NCBI GenBank assembly: GCA_020161355.1
Contig: JAIUOF010000008.1
Span: forward strand, 124,001 to 188,000
Length of the DNA stretch: 64,000 bases
Direction of reading: 5' to 3'
Source: Bacteroidota bacterium
GTDB taxonomy: Bacteria > Bacteroidota > Bacteroidia > Cytophagales > Spirosomataceae
The position numbers were made by a program, and so were the translations under genes. Of the stretch, positions 8,202 through 17,077 are shown one piece after another (within the stretch, counting starts at the first letter, position 1; each line of letters starts with the position of its first letter). The notes beneath the pieces are model-generated. The model saw only the letters and a program-made list of their open reading frames with translations, made no database searches and was not told where the DNA came from.

Positions 8202-9023
8202 ATGAAAACCGAGAAAATCACGCTTGACGACATCGTATTTGAAAATCGCAACAAGGAATACGGTGCTTACTACTTAAGAACTCATTATGAGGAGAATTTG
8301 CTTAAGGCTTTTTTTTACGCCACTTCGGGGTTGTTATTTTTGTTTGCGTTCCTTTATTTTTATTTCAAAACCCAGTCTCCGACAATGGGCTTGCCAAAAG
8401 TAAATAAAGGTGTGACTATTATTATAGATGATTTTTTACCCAAAGAACCTGAAAAGGTAAAAATTCCTAAAAAAACCATGAATCTAACCCAGATTCAACA
8501 AAAGGCTGTTTTACCGCCAGTGGCTGTGGCTGATAACACCCGTACCCAGGAAACACCACCGCCCGACATGACCAATTTGGACGATTATCTGATTGGGACG
8601 GTAGATCTAGCGGGCATCCCGCCGTCAGATGGATTGGGCATGCTCACTCAACCTTCAAACAATTCCGGAGCAGGAACAGTTGAACCTCCTAAACCTGTGG
8701 AGCCGGAGAAAACTTTTGAAAAAGCCGAAATTGATCCCTCTTTTGTAGGAGGTTTGAGTGCTATGTATAAATTTTTGAGTAAAAACCTCAATTATCCTCC
8801 TCAGGCGGCCAGAGCAAATGTTGAGGGCAAAGTATTTGTGAAATTTGTAGTAGAGAAAGATGGTTCTATTGGTCAGATTGAAATCATCAGAGGTGTAGGA
8901 TTTGGTTGTGACGAGGAGGCAATTAGAGTTATCAAAAGTATGCCCAAATGGAATCCCGGAAAACAAAATGGGCAAAATGTAAGAGTTTTCTTTAATATGC
9001 CTATTTGGTTTAAGTTGGATTAA
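8202..9023 (+). CDS. TonB family energy transducer
   Basis: A 273-residue protein that should couple the proton-motive force to outer-membrane receptors. A cytoplasmic N-terminus of about 34 residues, including ENRNKEYGAYYLR which is common in Bacteroidota TonB proteins, precedes one membrane helix (about 35-57). A Pro/Glu/Lys-rich periplasmic linker follows (about 75-180), then the TonB C-terminal domain (about 185-273) with Y-P-x-x-A-R and G-K-V-x-V-x-F motifs. It is divergent from a TonB-dependent receptor gene. ExbB and ExbD are not in the window. Confidence 0.9.
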   Translation: MKTEKITLDDIVFENRNKEYGAYYLRTHYEENLLKAFFYATSGLLFLFAFLYFYFKTQSPTMGLPKVNKGVTIIIDDFLPKEPEKVKIPKKTMNLTQIQQKAVLPPVAVADNTRTQETPPPDMTNLDDYLIGTVDLAGIPPSDGLGMLTQPSNNSGAGTVEPPKPVEPEKTFEKAEIDPSFVGGLSAMYKFLSKNLNYPPQAARANVEGKVFVKFVVEKDGSIGQIEIIRGVGFGCDEEAIRVIKSMPKWNPGKQNGQNVRVFFNMPIWFKLD

Positions 9024-9150
9024 CAAATTAAGGAATTATTGGCTACGTGTTTTTGAACCATAAGTTTAGAAACTCGTAGCTAATTCTACTTTTTTCAATC
9101 ATTTTGGAGTCGATAAATCAATTATTGAGAAAAACTTACTGATAAAACCT

Positions 9151-9158
9151 TAATTTTG
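9151..9158 (+). promoter_or_regulatory. Candidate -7 box for dxr
   Basis: TAATTTTG matches TAnnTTTG exactly, 33 bases before the dxr start codon. The nearest TTG upstream is 23 bases away, slightly longer than the usual -33 spacing. Confidence 0.4.
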
Positions 9159-9191
9159 TGCCCTATTTACAACAAACTGTTTGAATTTTAG

Positions 9192-10340
9192 ATGAAAAAG
9201 AGGGTTGCGATTTTAGGCTCAACAGGCTCCATAGGTACTCAGGCACTGGAAGTAATCTCTGCTAATGCAGATTCTTTCGAAGTAGAGGTGTTGACTGCTC
9301 AAAGCAATGCTGATCTATTGATTAAACAAGCAGTTGAATTTAAACCCAATGTGGTGGTAATAGGTCTCGAATCAGAATATGATAAAGTTCATTCTGCACT
9401 TGACCCATTTGATGTAAAGGTATATTGTGGACAAAAAGCCCTTAGTGCAGTTGTTGAAAATGAAAATATTGATATTGTATTAACAGCTTTGGTGGGTTAT
9501 GCAGGTCTTTTGCCTACGATTTCTGCTATTAAAGCCGGGAAGACAATAGCACTGGCCAATAAAGAAACTTTGGTTGTGGCGGGCGATTTAATTACCAAAC
9601 TGGCTATTGAACACAAAGTCAATATCCTACCGGTGGATTCTGAGCATTCTGCTATATTTCAGTGTCTATCCGGCGAGTATATCAATCCTATTGAAAAAAT
9701 CATTCTTACTGCATCAGGTGGGCCATTCAGAGGGAAAAAGAAAGAAGATCTTTTAAAGGTAACGAAAAAAGAAGCTCTTAAACATCCCAATTGGGACATG
9801 GGGGCAAAAATCACCATTGATTCTGCCAGCCTCATGAATAAGGGTCTGGAAGTGATAGAAGCAAAATGGCTTTTTGGGGTCGAGACCAATCAAATTGAAG
9901 TAATCGTTCATCCACAAAGTATTATTCATTCTTTGGTGCAGTTTGAAGATGGAAGTATAAAGGCTCAGTTAGGTTTACCAGATATGAAGTTGCCAATCCA
10001 ATATGCATTGGGTTATCCTCATCGCTTGCCTTCTGATTTTCAACGTTTTGATTTTTTGAACTATCCAAATCTTACTTTCGAAAAACCTGATCTTGAAACA
10101 TTCCAAAACCTAAATCTGGCATTCGAAGCATTGAAACGAGGTGGAAATGCTCCTTGTATCCTGAATGCCGCCAATGAAATTGCGGTGGAGGCCTTTCTTC
10201 AGGACAGAATTGGCTTCCTGAATATGTCTGATCTGATACTTGACTGCCTGCAAAAGGCAACTTTTATAAAGAATCCAACGTTAGATGATTTAATCAATAC
10301 CAACGAACACACGAGAAATATTGCAAAAGAATTAATTTGA
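9192..10340 (+). CDS. dxr: 1-deoxy-D-xylulose 5-phosphate reductoisomerase
   Basis: A 382-residue cytoplasmic enzyme of the MEP isoprenoid pathway that converts DXP to MEP with NADPH. The N-terminal Rossmann motif LGSTGSIGTQAL (residues 8-19), the metal and substrate motifs VDSEHSAIFQ and SGGPFRG, and the NKGLEVIEA segment are all present; length is normal (about 380-400). The following pseudouridine synthase gene starts five bases after its stop, so the two are co-transcribed. In many Bacteroidota a site-2 protease gene follows dxr, but not here. Confidence 0.97.
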   Translation: MKKRVAILGSTGSIGTQALEVISANADSFEVEVLTAQSNADLLIKQAVEFKPNVVVIGLESEYDKVHSALDPFDVKVYCGQKALSAVVENENIDIVLTALVGYAGLLPTISAIKAGKTIALANKETLVVAGDLITKLAIEHKVNILPVDSEHSAIFQCLSGEYINPIEKIILTASGGPFRGKKKEDLLKVTKKEALKHPNWDMGAKITIDSASLMNKGLEVIEAKWLFGVETNQIEVIVHPQSIIHSLVQFEDGSIKAQLGLPDMKLPIQYALGYPHRLPSDFQRFDFLNYPNLTFEKPDLETFQNLNLAFEALKRGGNAPCILNAANEIAVEAFLQDRIGFLNMSDLILDCLQKATFIKNPTLDDLINTNEHTRNIAKELI

Positions 10341-10345
10341 AAGTC

Positions 10346-11077
10346 ATGAAAAAAAGAAAGCCATTCGATGTCATTTATGAAGACAATCACCTGATTATTG
10401 TCAATAAAGCCGCAGGAATACTTGTTCATGAGGATATCACACAAGACAAAACGCTTGAAGATTATGTGAAAGAATACATCAAAGTGAAATATGAAAAACC
10501 AGGGGATGTATTTTTGGGTACGATTCATAGACTTGACCGCCCTGTTAGTGGGGTGGTAGTATTTGCCCGTACTTCAAAAGCCCTTACCCGTATGAACGAG
10601 ATTTTCAGAAAGCGGGATGTGCAGAAAACCTATTGGGCAATTACTTCCAGAAAACCTGAGAAGAAATCAGGGAAACTGGTTCATTGGTTAGTTAAAGATT
10701 CGAAAGCCAATACAGTTAAAGCCTATGATCATGAGGTTGAAAACGGACAGAAAGCCGAACTAAACTACAGATACATCGGAAATATTAATAAATATCATTT
10801 GATTGAAGTGTCACCAATTACAGGTCGACCCCACCAAATCAGAGTACAATTGGCATCGATGGGATGCCCAATAAAAGGAGACGTAAAATATGGTTTTCCA
10901 AGAGGAAACGAAGATGGCTCAATTCATTTGCACGCCAGAAGAATTTATTTTATTCATCCAATCAAAAATGAACCAGTTTTATGCAAAGCGGCAGTTCCGG
11001 AGAATCCATTTTGGGAGGAATTCTTAACGCTGGAAACTGAAGAAATAAAAGAGGAAAACCTTAAATTTCTTTATTAA
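10346..11077 (+). CDS. RluA family pseudouridine synthase
   Basis: A 243-residue RNA pseudouridine synthase. The catalytic motif H-R-L-D-R-P-V-S-G holds the nucleophilic Asp, followed by VVVFARTSKAL; the GRPHQIRVQLA motif lies in the second half. There is no S4 domain, which suits the shorter RluA/TruC-like branch. A TTG at 10337 inside the dxr stop would add three residues; the ATG at 10346 is preferred. The target uridine in rRNA or tRNA cannot be assigned. It follows dxr by five bases and overlaps the convergent small gene by 17 bases. Confidence 0.92.
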   Translation: MKKRKPFDVIYEDNHLIIVNKAAGILVHEDITQDKTLEDYVKEYIKVKYEKPGDVFLGTIHRLDRPVSGVVVFARTSKALTRMNEIFRKRDVQKTYWAITSRKPEKKSGKLVHWLVKDSKANTVKAYDHEVENGQKAELNYRYIGNINKYHLIEVSPITGRPHQIRVQLASMGCPIKGDVKYGFPRGNEDGSIHLHARRIYFIHPIKNEPVLCKAAVPENPFWEEFLTLETEEIKEENLKFLY

Positions 11078-11228
11078 GATACAAATCCTGATTTTCAATA
11101 ATATCAGAAGAAGCCTGTTCAAAAATCTTTTTGATACCTTCGAAGGCACCAGTGATAATTCCTAAAGGCAAAATCAATGGCATAAAAACAAGCCATTGTA
11201 CTGTCATAAAAATATTAATTTTTTTCAT
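11061..11228 (-). CDS. Small hypothetical membrane protein, 55 aa
   Basis: A short open frame starting at the ATG complementary to 11226-11228 encodes 55 residues: a short basic N-terminus, one hydrophobic segment (about residues 8-27, ending in Pro-Leu-Gly-Ile-Ile), and an acidic, amphipathic tail. A longer frame begins 15 codons upstream but adds a less plausible N-terminus. Its last 17 bases overlap the end of the pseudouridine synthase gene tail to tail. The membrane-protein composition argues that it is real, but no family is recognised. Confidence 0.45.
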   Translation of the reverse strand: MKKINIFMTVQWLVFMPLILPLGIITGAFEGIKKIFEQASSDIIENQDLYLNKEI

Positions 11229-11503
11229 AATGGTATAGTTTGATACGTTAAGATAATCGTACGTTGTAATCAATTCAAAAAACGTACCATTTTGCCTTAA
11301 AGTTAAAATTATTATTTAAATAATACAATAAACGTAAGAAATTTTGTATTATTTTTTTAAATATCTGATAATTAATAAAAAATCTTCAAAACTCCTTTAG
11401 CCTGACTATTTACATTTGTGATTCCAATTTTAGAATAGCATTTGATGAAAGGTATGTGAAATTAATTTATTTGCTATCCGATTTCTCAATTTTTTCGAAA
11501 AAT
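11229..11503. other. Intergenic region, possible short RNA
   Basis: No coding frame is credible. On the plus strand TACATTTG at 11411-11418 matches TAnnTTTG, and the bidirectional terminator at 11504-11538 follows about 120 bases later with only tiny open frames between. That would fit a short untranslated RNA, but no -33 element is found and the box could be chance. Confidence 0.25.
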
Positions 11504-11538
11504 AAAAAAGAGGTAATCAAAATTTGAGTACCTCTTTT
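11504..11538. terminator. Bidirectional rho-independent terminator
   Basis: AAAAGAGGTA pairs with TACCTCTTTT across a 13-base loop, with an A-run before and T-run after, so it can end transcription from either side. It lies 25 bases past the stop of the NagB fusion gene on the minus strand. Confidence 0.75.
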
Positions 11539-11562
11539 AACACTGTTTTTAAAGAATAAATT

Positions 11563-13479
11563 TTAATAATTCCATCTTACAAAAGCCTCCATGGCTTCAT
11601 ATTCAGCCAATCCAAGTTTATTGTAAAGACCTGCAGTAGCCTGATTTCTTTCTTCGGCTCTTTGCCAAAATTCTCTGGCATCAGTTCCCTGAAATACTAC
11701 GCCATCCTTCTGAGATTGATGTTTGAAAATTCCCAGGCGTTTTTGAATCACCTGATCGGGACTCATCGGTACAGCCATTTCTATTTCATGAATTTCCCAT
11801 TCGGCCCATGCACCACGGTACAACCATACCCAACAATCTTTCATAAAGTTTTTGTGCTTGAGCTCAATCACAGCATCCATTATTGCATCAAGACATACTT
11901 TGTGGGTACCATGTGGATCGGCAAGGTCTCCGGCTGCATATATTTGGTGAGGTTTGATATCCTCAATGAGTTTTTTTGTAACATCAATATCTTGCTGACT
12001 TAATGGTTTTTTCTGAACCTGACCAGTTTCATAGAAAGGCATATTGAGGAAATGTGCATTTTCAACAGGGATTCCCACAAATCTGCAGGTGTTTTTTGCT
12101 TCACCTTTTCTAATCAGACCTTTCACATATCTCACTTGTTCGGTATCAAGCTCACTGTCTTTCTTATTTTTGAGAAAATCCTTAGCCTCTGCGAAGATTC
12201 TCGTGGTATCATCGTTTTTGATTCCAAACTGATCATTAAAGTCAACCACAAAATCAATAAATCTCAAAGCTTCGTCGTCGGAAACAGCGATATTTCCTGA
12301 AGTCTGATAGGCTACATGCACTTCATGTCCCTGATCAACCAATCGCTGGAAGGTACCCCCCATCGAAATGATGTCGTCGTCGGGATGTGGACTGAAGATA
12401 ATAACCCGTTTTTTCTCCGGCATTGCCCTTTCAGGTCTATTAGTGTCGTCAGCATTAGGTTTTCCACCCGGCCATCCCGTAATTGAGTGTTGTAACTGGT
12501 TAAATACTTCAATATTTATTTCATAGGCCTGACCGTGTCTCGCTAGCAGATCAGACAGCCCATTGTCGTTGTAATCTTTGTTGGTAAGTTTCAATATTGG
12601 CTTTTTAAGATCAAGTGAAAGCCCGCACACTGCCTTTTTGGTCATCTTATTGTCCCAAACCACATCTTCTACCAGCCAAGGGGTTTTGATGCGTTTCAAA
12701 TCTGAAGCTGCAGATTCATCAACTACAAAGAGGACATTTGGGTGTGTTTGAAGATATGAAGATGGGTTCTGTTCAGTTACTGAGCCTTCAACCGCATCGG
12801 CTATCATTCCTGCTTTTCTTTCACCCCAGGCAAGTAAAACAACCCTTTTAGCCTGAAGTATTTTAGAAACCCCCATTGTTATTGCCTTTTTAGGCACTTT
12901 TGCCAACTCACCAAAATCAGCTACTGCTGCTGCACGGGTAGAGTGATCAAGCATCATGAGGCGGGTTTTCGAATTTATCAAAGAGCCCGGTTCATTGAAT
13001 CCGATATGACCGTTGCCTCCGATTCCCAATAACTGAAAATCAAGCCCTCCTAGTTTTTCTATTTTAGCTTCATAATTACGGCAAAATTCTTCAATTTGAT
13101 TTTGAGGTATATTACCATAAGGAATAAAATAGTTTTCTTTAGGAATATCCACATGATCAAAGAGTTGCTCACGCATAAACCTCCAATAACTTTGGATAGC
13201 ATCCTGCTCCATTGGATAATATTCATCAAGGTTAAATGAAATTACATTTTTGAAGCTTAGACCTTCTTCACGGTGCATTCTGATGAGCTCAGCGTACACA
13301 GTTTTGGGTGAAGAGCCCGTGGCTAATCCCAGAATACAGTTTTTACCTTCTTTGGCCTTTGACCTGATCAACTCGGCTATTTCCCTGGCTACCGAGATAG
13401 AAGCCTCTTTGGGATCAGAAAATATTCTGGTCGGAATTTTTTCGTAAGCTATTGGTTCTTTGAATATAAGGTTGTTCAT
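11563..13479 (-). CDS. nagB: NagB-like glucosamine-6-phosphate deaminase fused to a PIG-L deacetylase domain
   Basis: A 638-residue two-domain cytoplasmic protein. Residues about 1-265 are a glucosamine-6-phosphate deaminase: the phosphate loop LGLATGSSPKTVY, the catalytic segment FNLDEYYPM and GIGGNGHIGFNEPGS are intact. Residues about 375-600 are a PIG-L/LmbE deacetylase domain, with the zinc motif S-P-H-P-D-D-D. The fusion is known from Bacteroidota and could combine GlcNAc-6-P deacetylation with deamination, although the C-terminal domain's substrate is not proven. It would feed amino sugars from peptidoglycan or chitin into fructose-6-phosphate. It stands alone, with its own terminator and a TACTTTTG box at 13507-13514. 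Confidence 0.9.
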   Translation of the reverse strand: MNNLIFKEPIAYEKIPTRIFSDPKEASISVAREIAELIRSKAKEGKNCILGLATGSSPKTVYAELIRMHREEGLSFKNVISFNLDEYYPMEQDAIQSYWRFMREQLFDHVDIPKENYFIPYGNIPQNQIEEFCRNYEAKIEKLGGLDFQLLGIGGNGHIGFNEPGSLINSKTRLMMLDHSTRAAAVADFGELAKVPKKAITMGVSKILQAKRVVLLAWGERKAGMIADAVEGSVTEQNPSSYLQTHPNVLFVVDESAASDLKRIKTPWLVEDVVWDNKMTKKAVCGLSLDLKKPILKLTNKDYNDNGLSDLLARHGQAYEINIEVFNQLQHSITGWPGGKPNADDTNRPERAMPEKKRVIIFSPHPDDDIISMGGTFQRLVDQGHEVHVAYQTSGNIAVSDDEALRFIDFVVDFNDQFGIKNDDTTRIFAEAKDFLKNKKDSELDTEQVRYVKGLIRKGEAKNTCRFVGIPVENAHFLNMPFYETGQVQKKPLSQQDIDVTKKLIEDIKPHQIYAAGDLADPHGTHKVCLDAIMDAVIELKHKNFMKDCWVWLYRGAWAEWEIHEIEMAVPMSPDQVIQKRLGIFKHQSQKDGVVFQGTDAREFWQRAEERNQATAGLYNKLGLAEYEAMEAFVRWNY

Positions 13480-13506
13480 AAAATGGTTTTGAGCTTAATT
13501 TTCAAA

Positions 13507-13514
13507 CAAAAGTA
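13507..13514 (-). promoter_or_regulatory. Candidate -7 box for the nagB fusion
   Basis: The minus strand reads TACTTTTG, matching TAnnTTTG, 27 bases before the start codon. No TTG is found at the expected -33 spacing. Confidence 0.35.
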
Positions 13515-13705
13515 TATCAAATATTTAAATAAAATTAAGAATTATTAAAATATTTTAAAAATGCAATTAAAGTCTTATTTCACCTTTTATCAAAAACAAA
13601 TCCCAAAAAATTGAATTCAGGGCGAAATTTCGAACAAATTCAAATACTACTTGTTGGTTATTTTACGTATTAAGAGTAATAGATTTAAAAAATAAACGAT
13701 TTATT

Positions 13706-16084
13706 GTGTCAACAAAATTAACCAGAATCAGCCTGTTGATTTTCCTGGTCTTAGCATTTTTTGGGAAATATAATGAGGTTTTCTCTCAATCCAAACATAC
13801 CATTAGTGGAAAAATAACTGACAAAACCAATGGCGAAGGGCTGATTGGAGTTACAGTATTTTTAAAAGAGCCCAAAACGGGAACTCAGACCAATCTTTAT
13901 GGTTTTTATTCTGTTTCGGTTCCTACGGGCACTTACACTTTACTGGTGTCGTCGCTTGGGTATAAAAGTGTAGAAAAAAGGATTGATTTTAGCAAAGACC
14001 AAACGCTAAACATTGAACTGGAAGAGGCAGATAACAATCTTGAAGAATTGGTGGTTAGATCTGAAAGAGATGACCAAAACGTAAGGAATATTGAGATGTC
14101 GGTCAATAAGGTGGAAATGAAAACCATCAAAAAAATGCCGGCATTGCTGGGCGAAGTTGACGTTATCAGAAGTATTCAGTTTTTGCCAGGCGTAAGCTCA
14201 GTAGGTGAGGGGGCTTCAGGATTCAATGTTAGAGGAGGTGCTATAGATCAAAATCTTGTGTTGCTTGATGAAGCTCCGGTTTACAATTCTTCGCATTTGT
14301 TTGGTTTTTTCTCAGTGTTTAATCCGGATGTGGTCAAGGATGTAAAACTAATAAAAGGGGGAATACCTGCTAATTACGGGGGTAGGGTTTCATCCATTCT
14401 GGACGTCAGAATGAAAGAGGGAAATTCGAAAAAACCGGAGTTTTCGGGTGGAATCGGGACTATTTTTTCCAGGTTTTCCTACGAGCGACCCTACCTTAAA
14501 GAAAAAGGGTCTTTTGTTGTGGCTTTGAGAAGATCCTATATTGATGTATTGGCAAAACCTTTCCTGAAAAATGATCTCAAAGACTCCAGGTTTTATTTTT
14601 ATGATTTTACAGCCAAAACTAATTTCAGAATCAATGAAAAAAACACATTATATGCTTCCGGGTATTTTGGGAGGGATGTTTTTGGGGCAGACTTTGGTTT
14701 TAATTGGGGAAATGCAACCACCACTTTAAGATGGAATCATGTTTTCTCAAAAAAACTGTTTCTCAATACAACTGCTTTTTATTCCAATTATGACTATGCC
14801 CTGGATTCTGATTTAAAAAATGAAAACAAACAGGATTCATTTGAATGGAATTCGGATATCATAAATTATAGTTTGAAGCCTGATTTTAATTTTTATCTTA
14901 ATTCTAAAAATACAGTCTCTTTTGGGGGGCAAATGATCTACTATACTTTTAATCCGGGAAAAGCTACCGCTACGTCGGGGGGAATAAGCAGGGTAATAGG
15001 TTTGGATAAGAAATTTGGACTGGAAAGTGCCCTGTATATTTCGAACGAACAAAAAGTTAATGAAAAAATTAGCCTTAATTATGGTCTCAGATATTCCCAT
15101 TTTTTAAGACTGGGCCCGGGGGAAGAATATTTCCTGAAGGCTGATAGTACCAATTCCCGTCGAGAAGTAACAGGGAGATCAGAATTTTCGAAGAATGAAA
15201 AAATGAGTTCTTATGGGTATCTTGAACCACGGTTTGCACTTAATATTGGATTGGGAGAGGCTTCGTCTTTAAAATTAAGCTATAACCGACTCGCTCAATA
15301 TATTCATTTACTTTCAAACACTACAGCTACCTCCCCCCTGGATGTATGGACACCCAGTTCAAATATCATCAAACCTCAAATTTCTGATCAGATTGCTCTT
15401 GGATATTTTCAAAATTTTGGAAATAACATATATGAATCTTCTGTAGAGGTTTATTATAAAAAACTTCAGAATCAAATAGATTATGTAAGAAATGCCGATT
15501 TGTTGTTAAATCCTGTAGTTGAGGCTGATTTGCTATTTGGGAGTGGGCGTGCTTATGGTGCGGAGTTTTATTTGAAAAAAAACAAAGGGAAATTTAACGG
15601 CTGGGTCAGTTATACACTTTCCAGAACAGAGAAAAAAGTGGCAGGCTTAAACAATAACCAATATTTTTTCAACAGAATAGACAAGCTTCACAACATTTCT
15701 ACTGTTTTGATTTATGACATTACAAAAAGGTGGTCACTGGGCTCCACCTTTAGCTTTGCTTCCGGCACCCCGGCAAGTTTTCCAACCAATAAGTTTTTAT
15801 GGCAGGGAATGGCTCTTCCACATAATTTTACTGACGAACGCAATATATACAGGATACCGGCTTCGCATAGAGTGGATGTTTCGGCAACAAGAAGAAATAA
15901 ACATGCGATGTTTAAAAAGGGAGAAAGTGAATGGGTGTTTTCGGTTTATAATGTGTACGACAGAAGGAATTCATTTTCGGTTTATGTACGGCAAAACCCC
16001 GATGAACCTTCCAAAACTGAAGCAGTTAGCTATTCAGTTTTTGCTTCATTTATTCCTGCAGTTACATACAATTTTAAATTTTAA
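13706..16084 (+). CDS. TonB-dependent receptor paired with DUF4249
   Basis: A 792-residue outer-membrane receptor with a signal peptide (about 1-28), a carboxypeptidase-like regulatory beta domain (30-112), a plug (about 125-240, with NVRGGAIDQNLVLLDEAPVY) and a barrel. The plug closely parallels that of the receptor at 5066-7858, including HLFGFFS and KGG...GGR motifs, but this one has no STN domain and no Gly-rich loops. A GTG start is used; no ATG lies near the signal peptide. The DUF4249 gene follows three bases after the stop, so they are co-translated or tightly coupled. Substrate unknown. Confidence 0.9.
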   Translation: MSTKLTRISLLIFLVLAFFGKYNEVFSQSKHTISGKITDKTNGEGLIGVTVFLKEPKTGTQTNLYGFYSVSVPTGTYTLLVSSLGYKSVEKRIDFSKDQTLNIELEEADNNLEELVVRSERDDQNVRNIEMSVNKVEMKTIKKMPALLGEVDVIRSIQFLPGVSSVGEGASGFNVRGGAIDQNLVLLDEAPVYNSSHLFGFFSVFNPDVVKDVKLIKGGIPANYGGRVSSILDVRMKEGNSKKPEFSGGIGTIFSRFSYERPYLKEKGSFVVALRRSYIDVLAKPFLKNDLKDSRFYFYDFTAKTNFRINEKNTLYASGYFGRDVFGADFGFNWGNATTTLRWNHVFSKKLFLNTTAFYSNYDYALDSDLKNENKQDSFEWNSDIINYSLKPDFNFYLNSKNTVSFGGQMIYYTFNPGKATATSGGISRVIGLDKKFGLESALYISNEQKVNEKISLNYGLRYSHFLRLGPGEEYFLKADSTNSRREVTGRSEFSKNEKMSSYGYLEPRFALNIGLGEASSLKLSYNRLAQYIHLLSNTTATSPLDVWTPSSNIIKPQISDQIALGYFQNFGNNIYESSVEVYYKKLQNQIDYVRNADLLLNPVVEADLLFGSGRAYGAEFYLKKNKGKFNGWVSYTLSRTEKKVAGLNNNQYFFNRIDKLHNISTVLIYDITKRWSLGSTFSFASGTPASFPTNKFLWQGMALPHNFTDERNIYRIPASHRVDVSATRRNKHAMFKKGESEWVFSVYNVYDRRNSFSVYVRQNPDEPSKTEAVSYSVFASFIPAVTYNFKF

Positions 16085-16087
16085 GCA

Positions 16088-17005
16088 ATGAAAATAGAGA
16101 TAACAAAGAAAATTGGATTTTTGAGTTGGATTGCCACTATATTGTTCTTGACGTCATGTGAAGATGTAATTGATATCAAAGTAAAAGATGGAAAGCAACA
16201 GCTTGTTGTAGATGCCTGGCTTACCAATGAAACCCGCGAGCAAAAAATAGTCCTGAATTATTCGCAACCTTATTTTCAAAATACTGATCCAATTCCGGTA
16301 TTAGGTGCTGAAGTGAAGGTAATTTCAGACAATAATAAAACTATCGCCTTTACAGATGAAAACAATGATGGGATATATACCTATAAACCTCGCAGCGTGG
16401 ATTATTTAGGTTCAGGAAATTTAATCAAACTTTCAATTAAAGCAGGAAATGAGCAATATGAGTCCTATTCATCATTAAAGAGGGTTCCTGAAATTGACTC
16501 CGTGTCTTATGAAGCATTTACATTTCCCGTAAATGTTACCAACGGAGGTCCTAAAAATGGCTTTCTGGCCGAATTTTATGCAAAAGATTTACCAGGAGAA
16601 GGAGACACTTATCTGATCAGATCATATAAAAATGATTCACTTAGATTCAAACCTTCTAATATTACCCTGGCCTATGACGCCGGATTCTCTGCGGGCTCAA
16701 AGACAGATGGCCTTATGTTTATTCTTCCCATTCGTCAGTCTATAAACCCGGTATTGTTTTCTGATGGGGATAAATTAAAAGTTGAAATACTTTCAATTCC
16801 GCTTGAGGCGTATTATTTCGTGCTACAGCTCCGGCAGGAATCTCAAAACGGAGGGATTTTTGCGACTCCTTCGAGCAATATTCCAACCAATATTTTCAAT
16901 TTAAATCCTAAATCAGATAATACAGCACTTGGAGCTTTTATAGTATCAAAGGTAAGCAGCTATGAGACCTATATTGATAAGAATAAGGCAAAACCAAAGA
17001 AATAA
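16088..17005 (+). CDS. DUF4249 family lipoprotein
   Basis: A 305-residue lipoprotein, signal peptide ending in the lipobox LTSC (Cys22), then a beta-rich domain with the family's opening motif Q-L-V-V-D-A-W-L followed by a prominent N-Y-S-Q-P-Y-F segment. It lies three bases downstream of its receptor. Compared with the DUF4249 protein at 4187-5041 it lacks the Pro/Gly/Gln-rich inserts. The C-terminal Lys-rich tail (KNKAKPKK) is unusual but may just be a solvent-exposed end. Likely a surface-exposed partner that helps capture the ligand of the receptor. Confidence 0.83.
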   Translation: MKIEITKKIGFLSWIATILFLTSCEDVIDIKVKDGKQQLVVDAWLTNETREQKIVLNYSQPYFQNTDPIPVLGAEVKVISDNNKTIAFTDENNDGIYTYKPRSVDYLGSGNLIKLSIKAGNEQYESYSSLKRVPEIDSVSYEAFTFPVNVTNGGPKNGFLAEFYAKDLPGEGDTYLIRSYKNDSLRFKPSNITLAYDAGFSAGSKTDGLMFILPIRQSINPVLFSDGDKLKVEILSIPLEAYYFVLQLRQESQNGGIFATPSSNIPTNIFNLNPKSDNTALGAFIVSKVSSYETYIDKNKAKPKK

Positions 17006-17077
17006 ATGCTATAATGGAATATTTATAAATACCTCCGGCATACGGGAGGCTTTCCGGAAAAATTTTGGAAGAAAGTA

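Noticed and set aside
17032..17049. Short stem CCTCC/GGGAGG between the second DUF4249 gene and accD
   Set aside because: Five pairs with no T-run on either strand; too weak to call a terminator.
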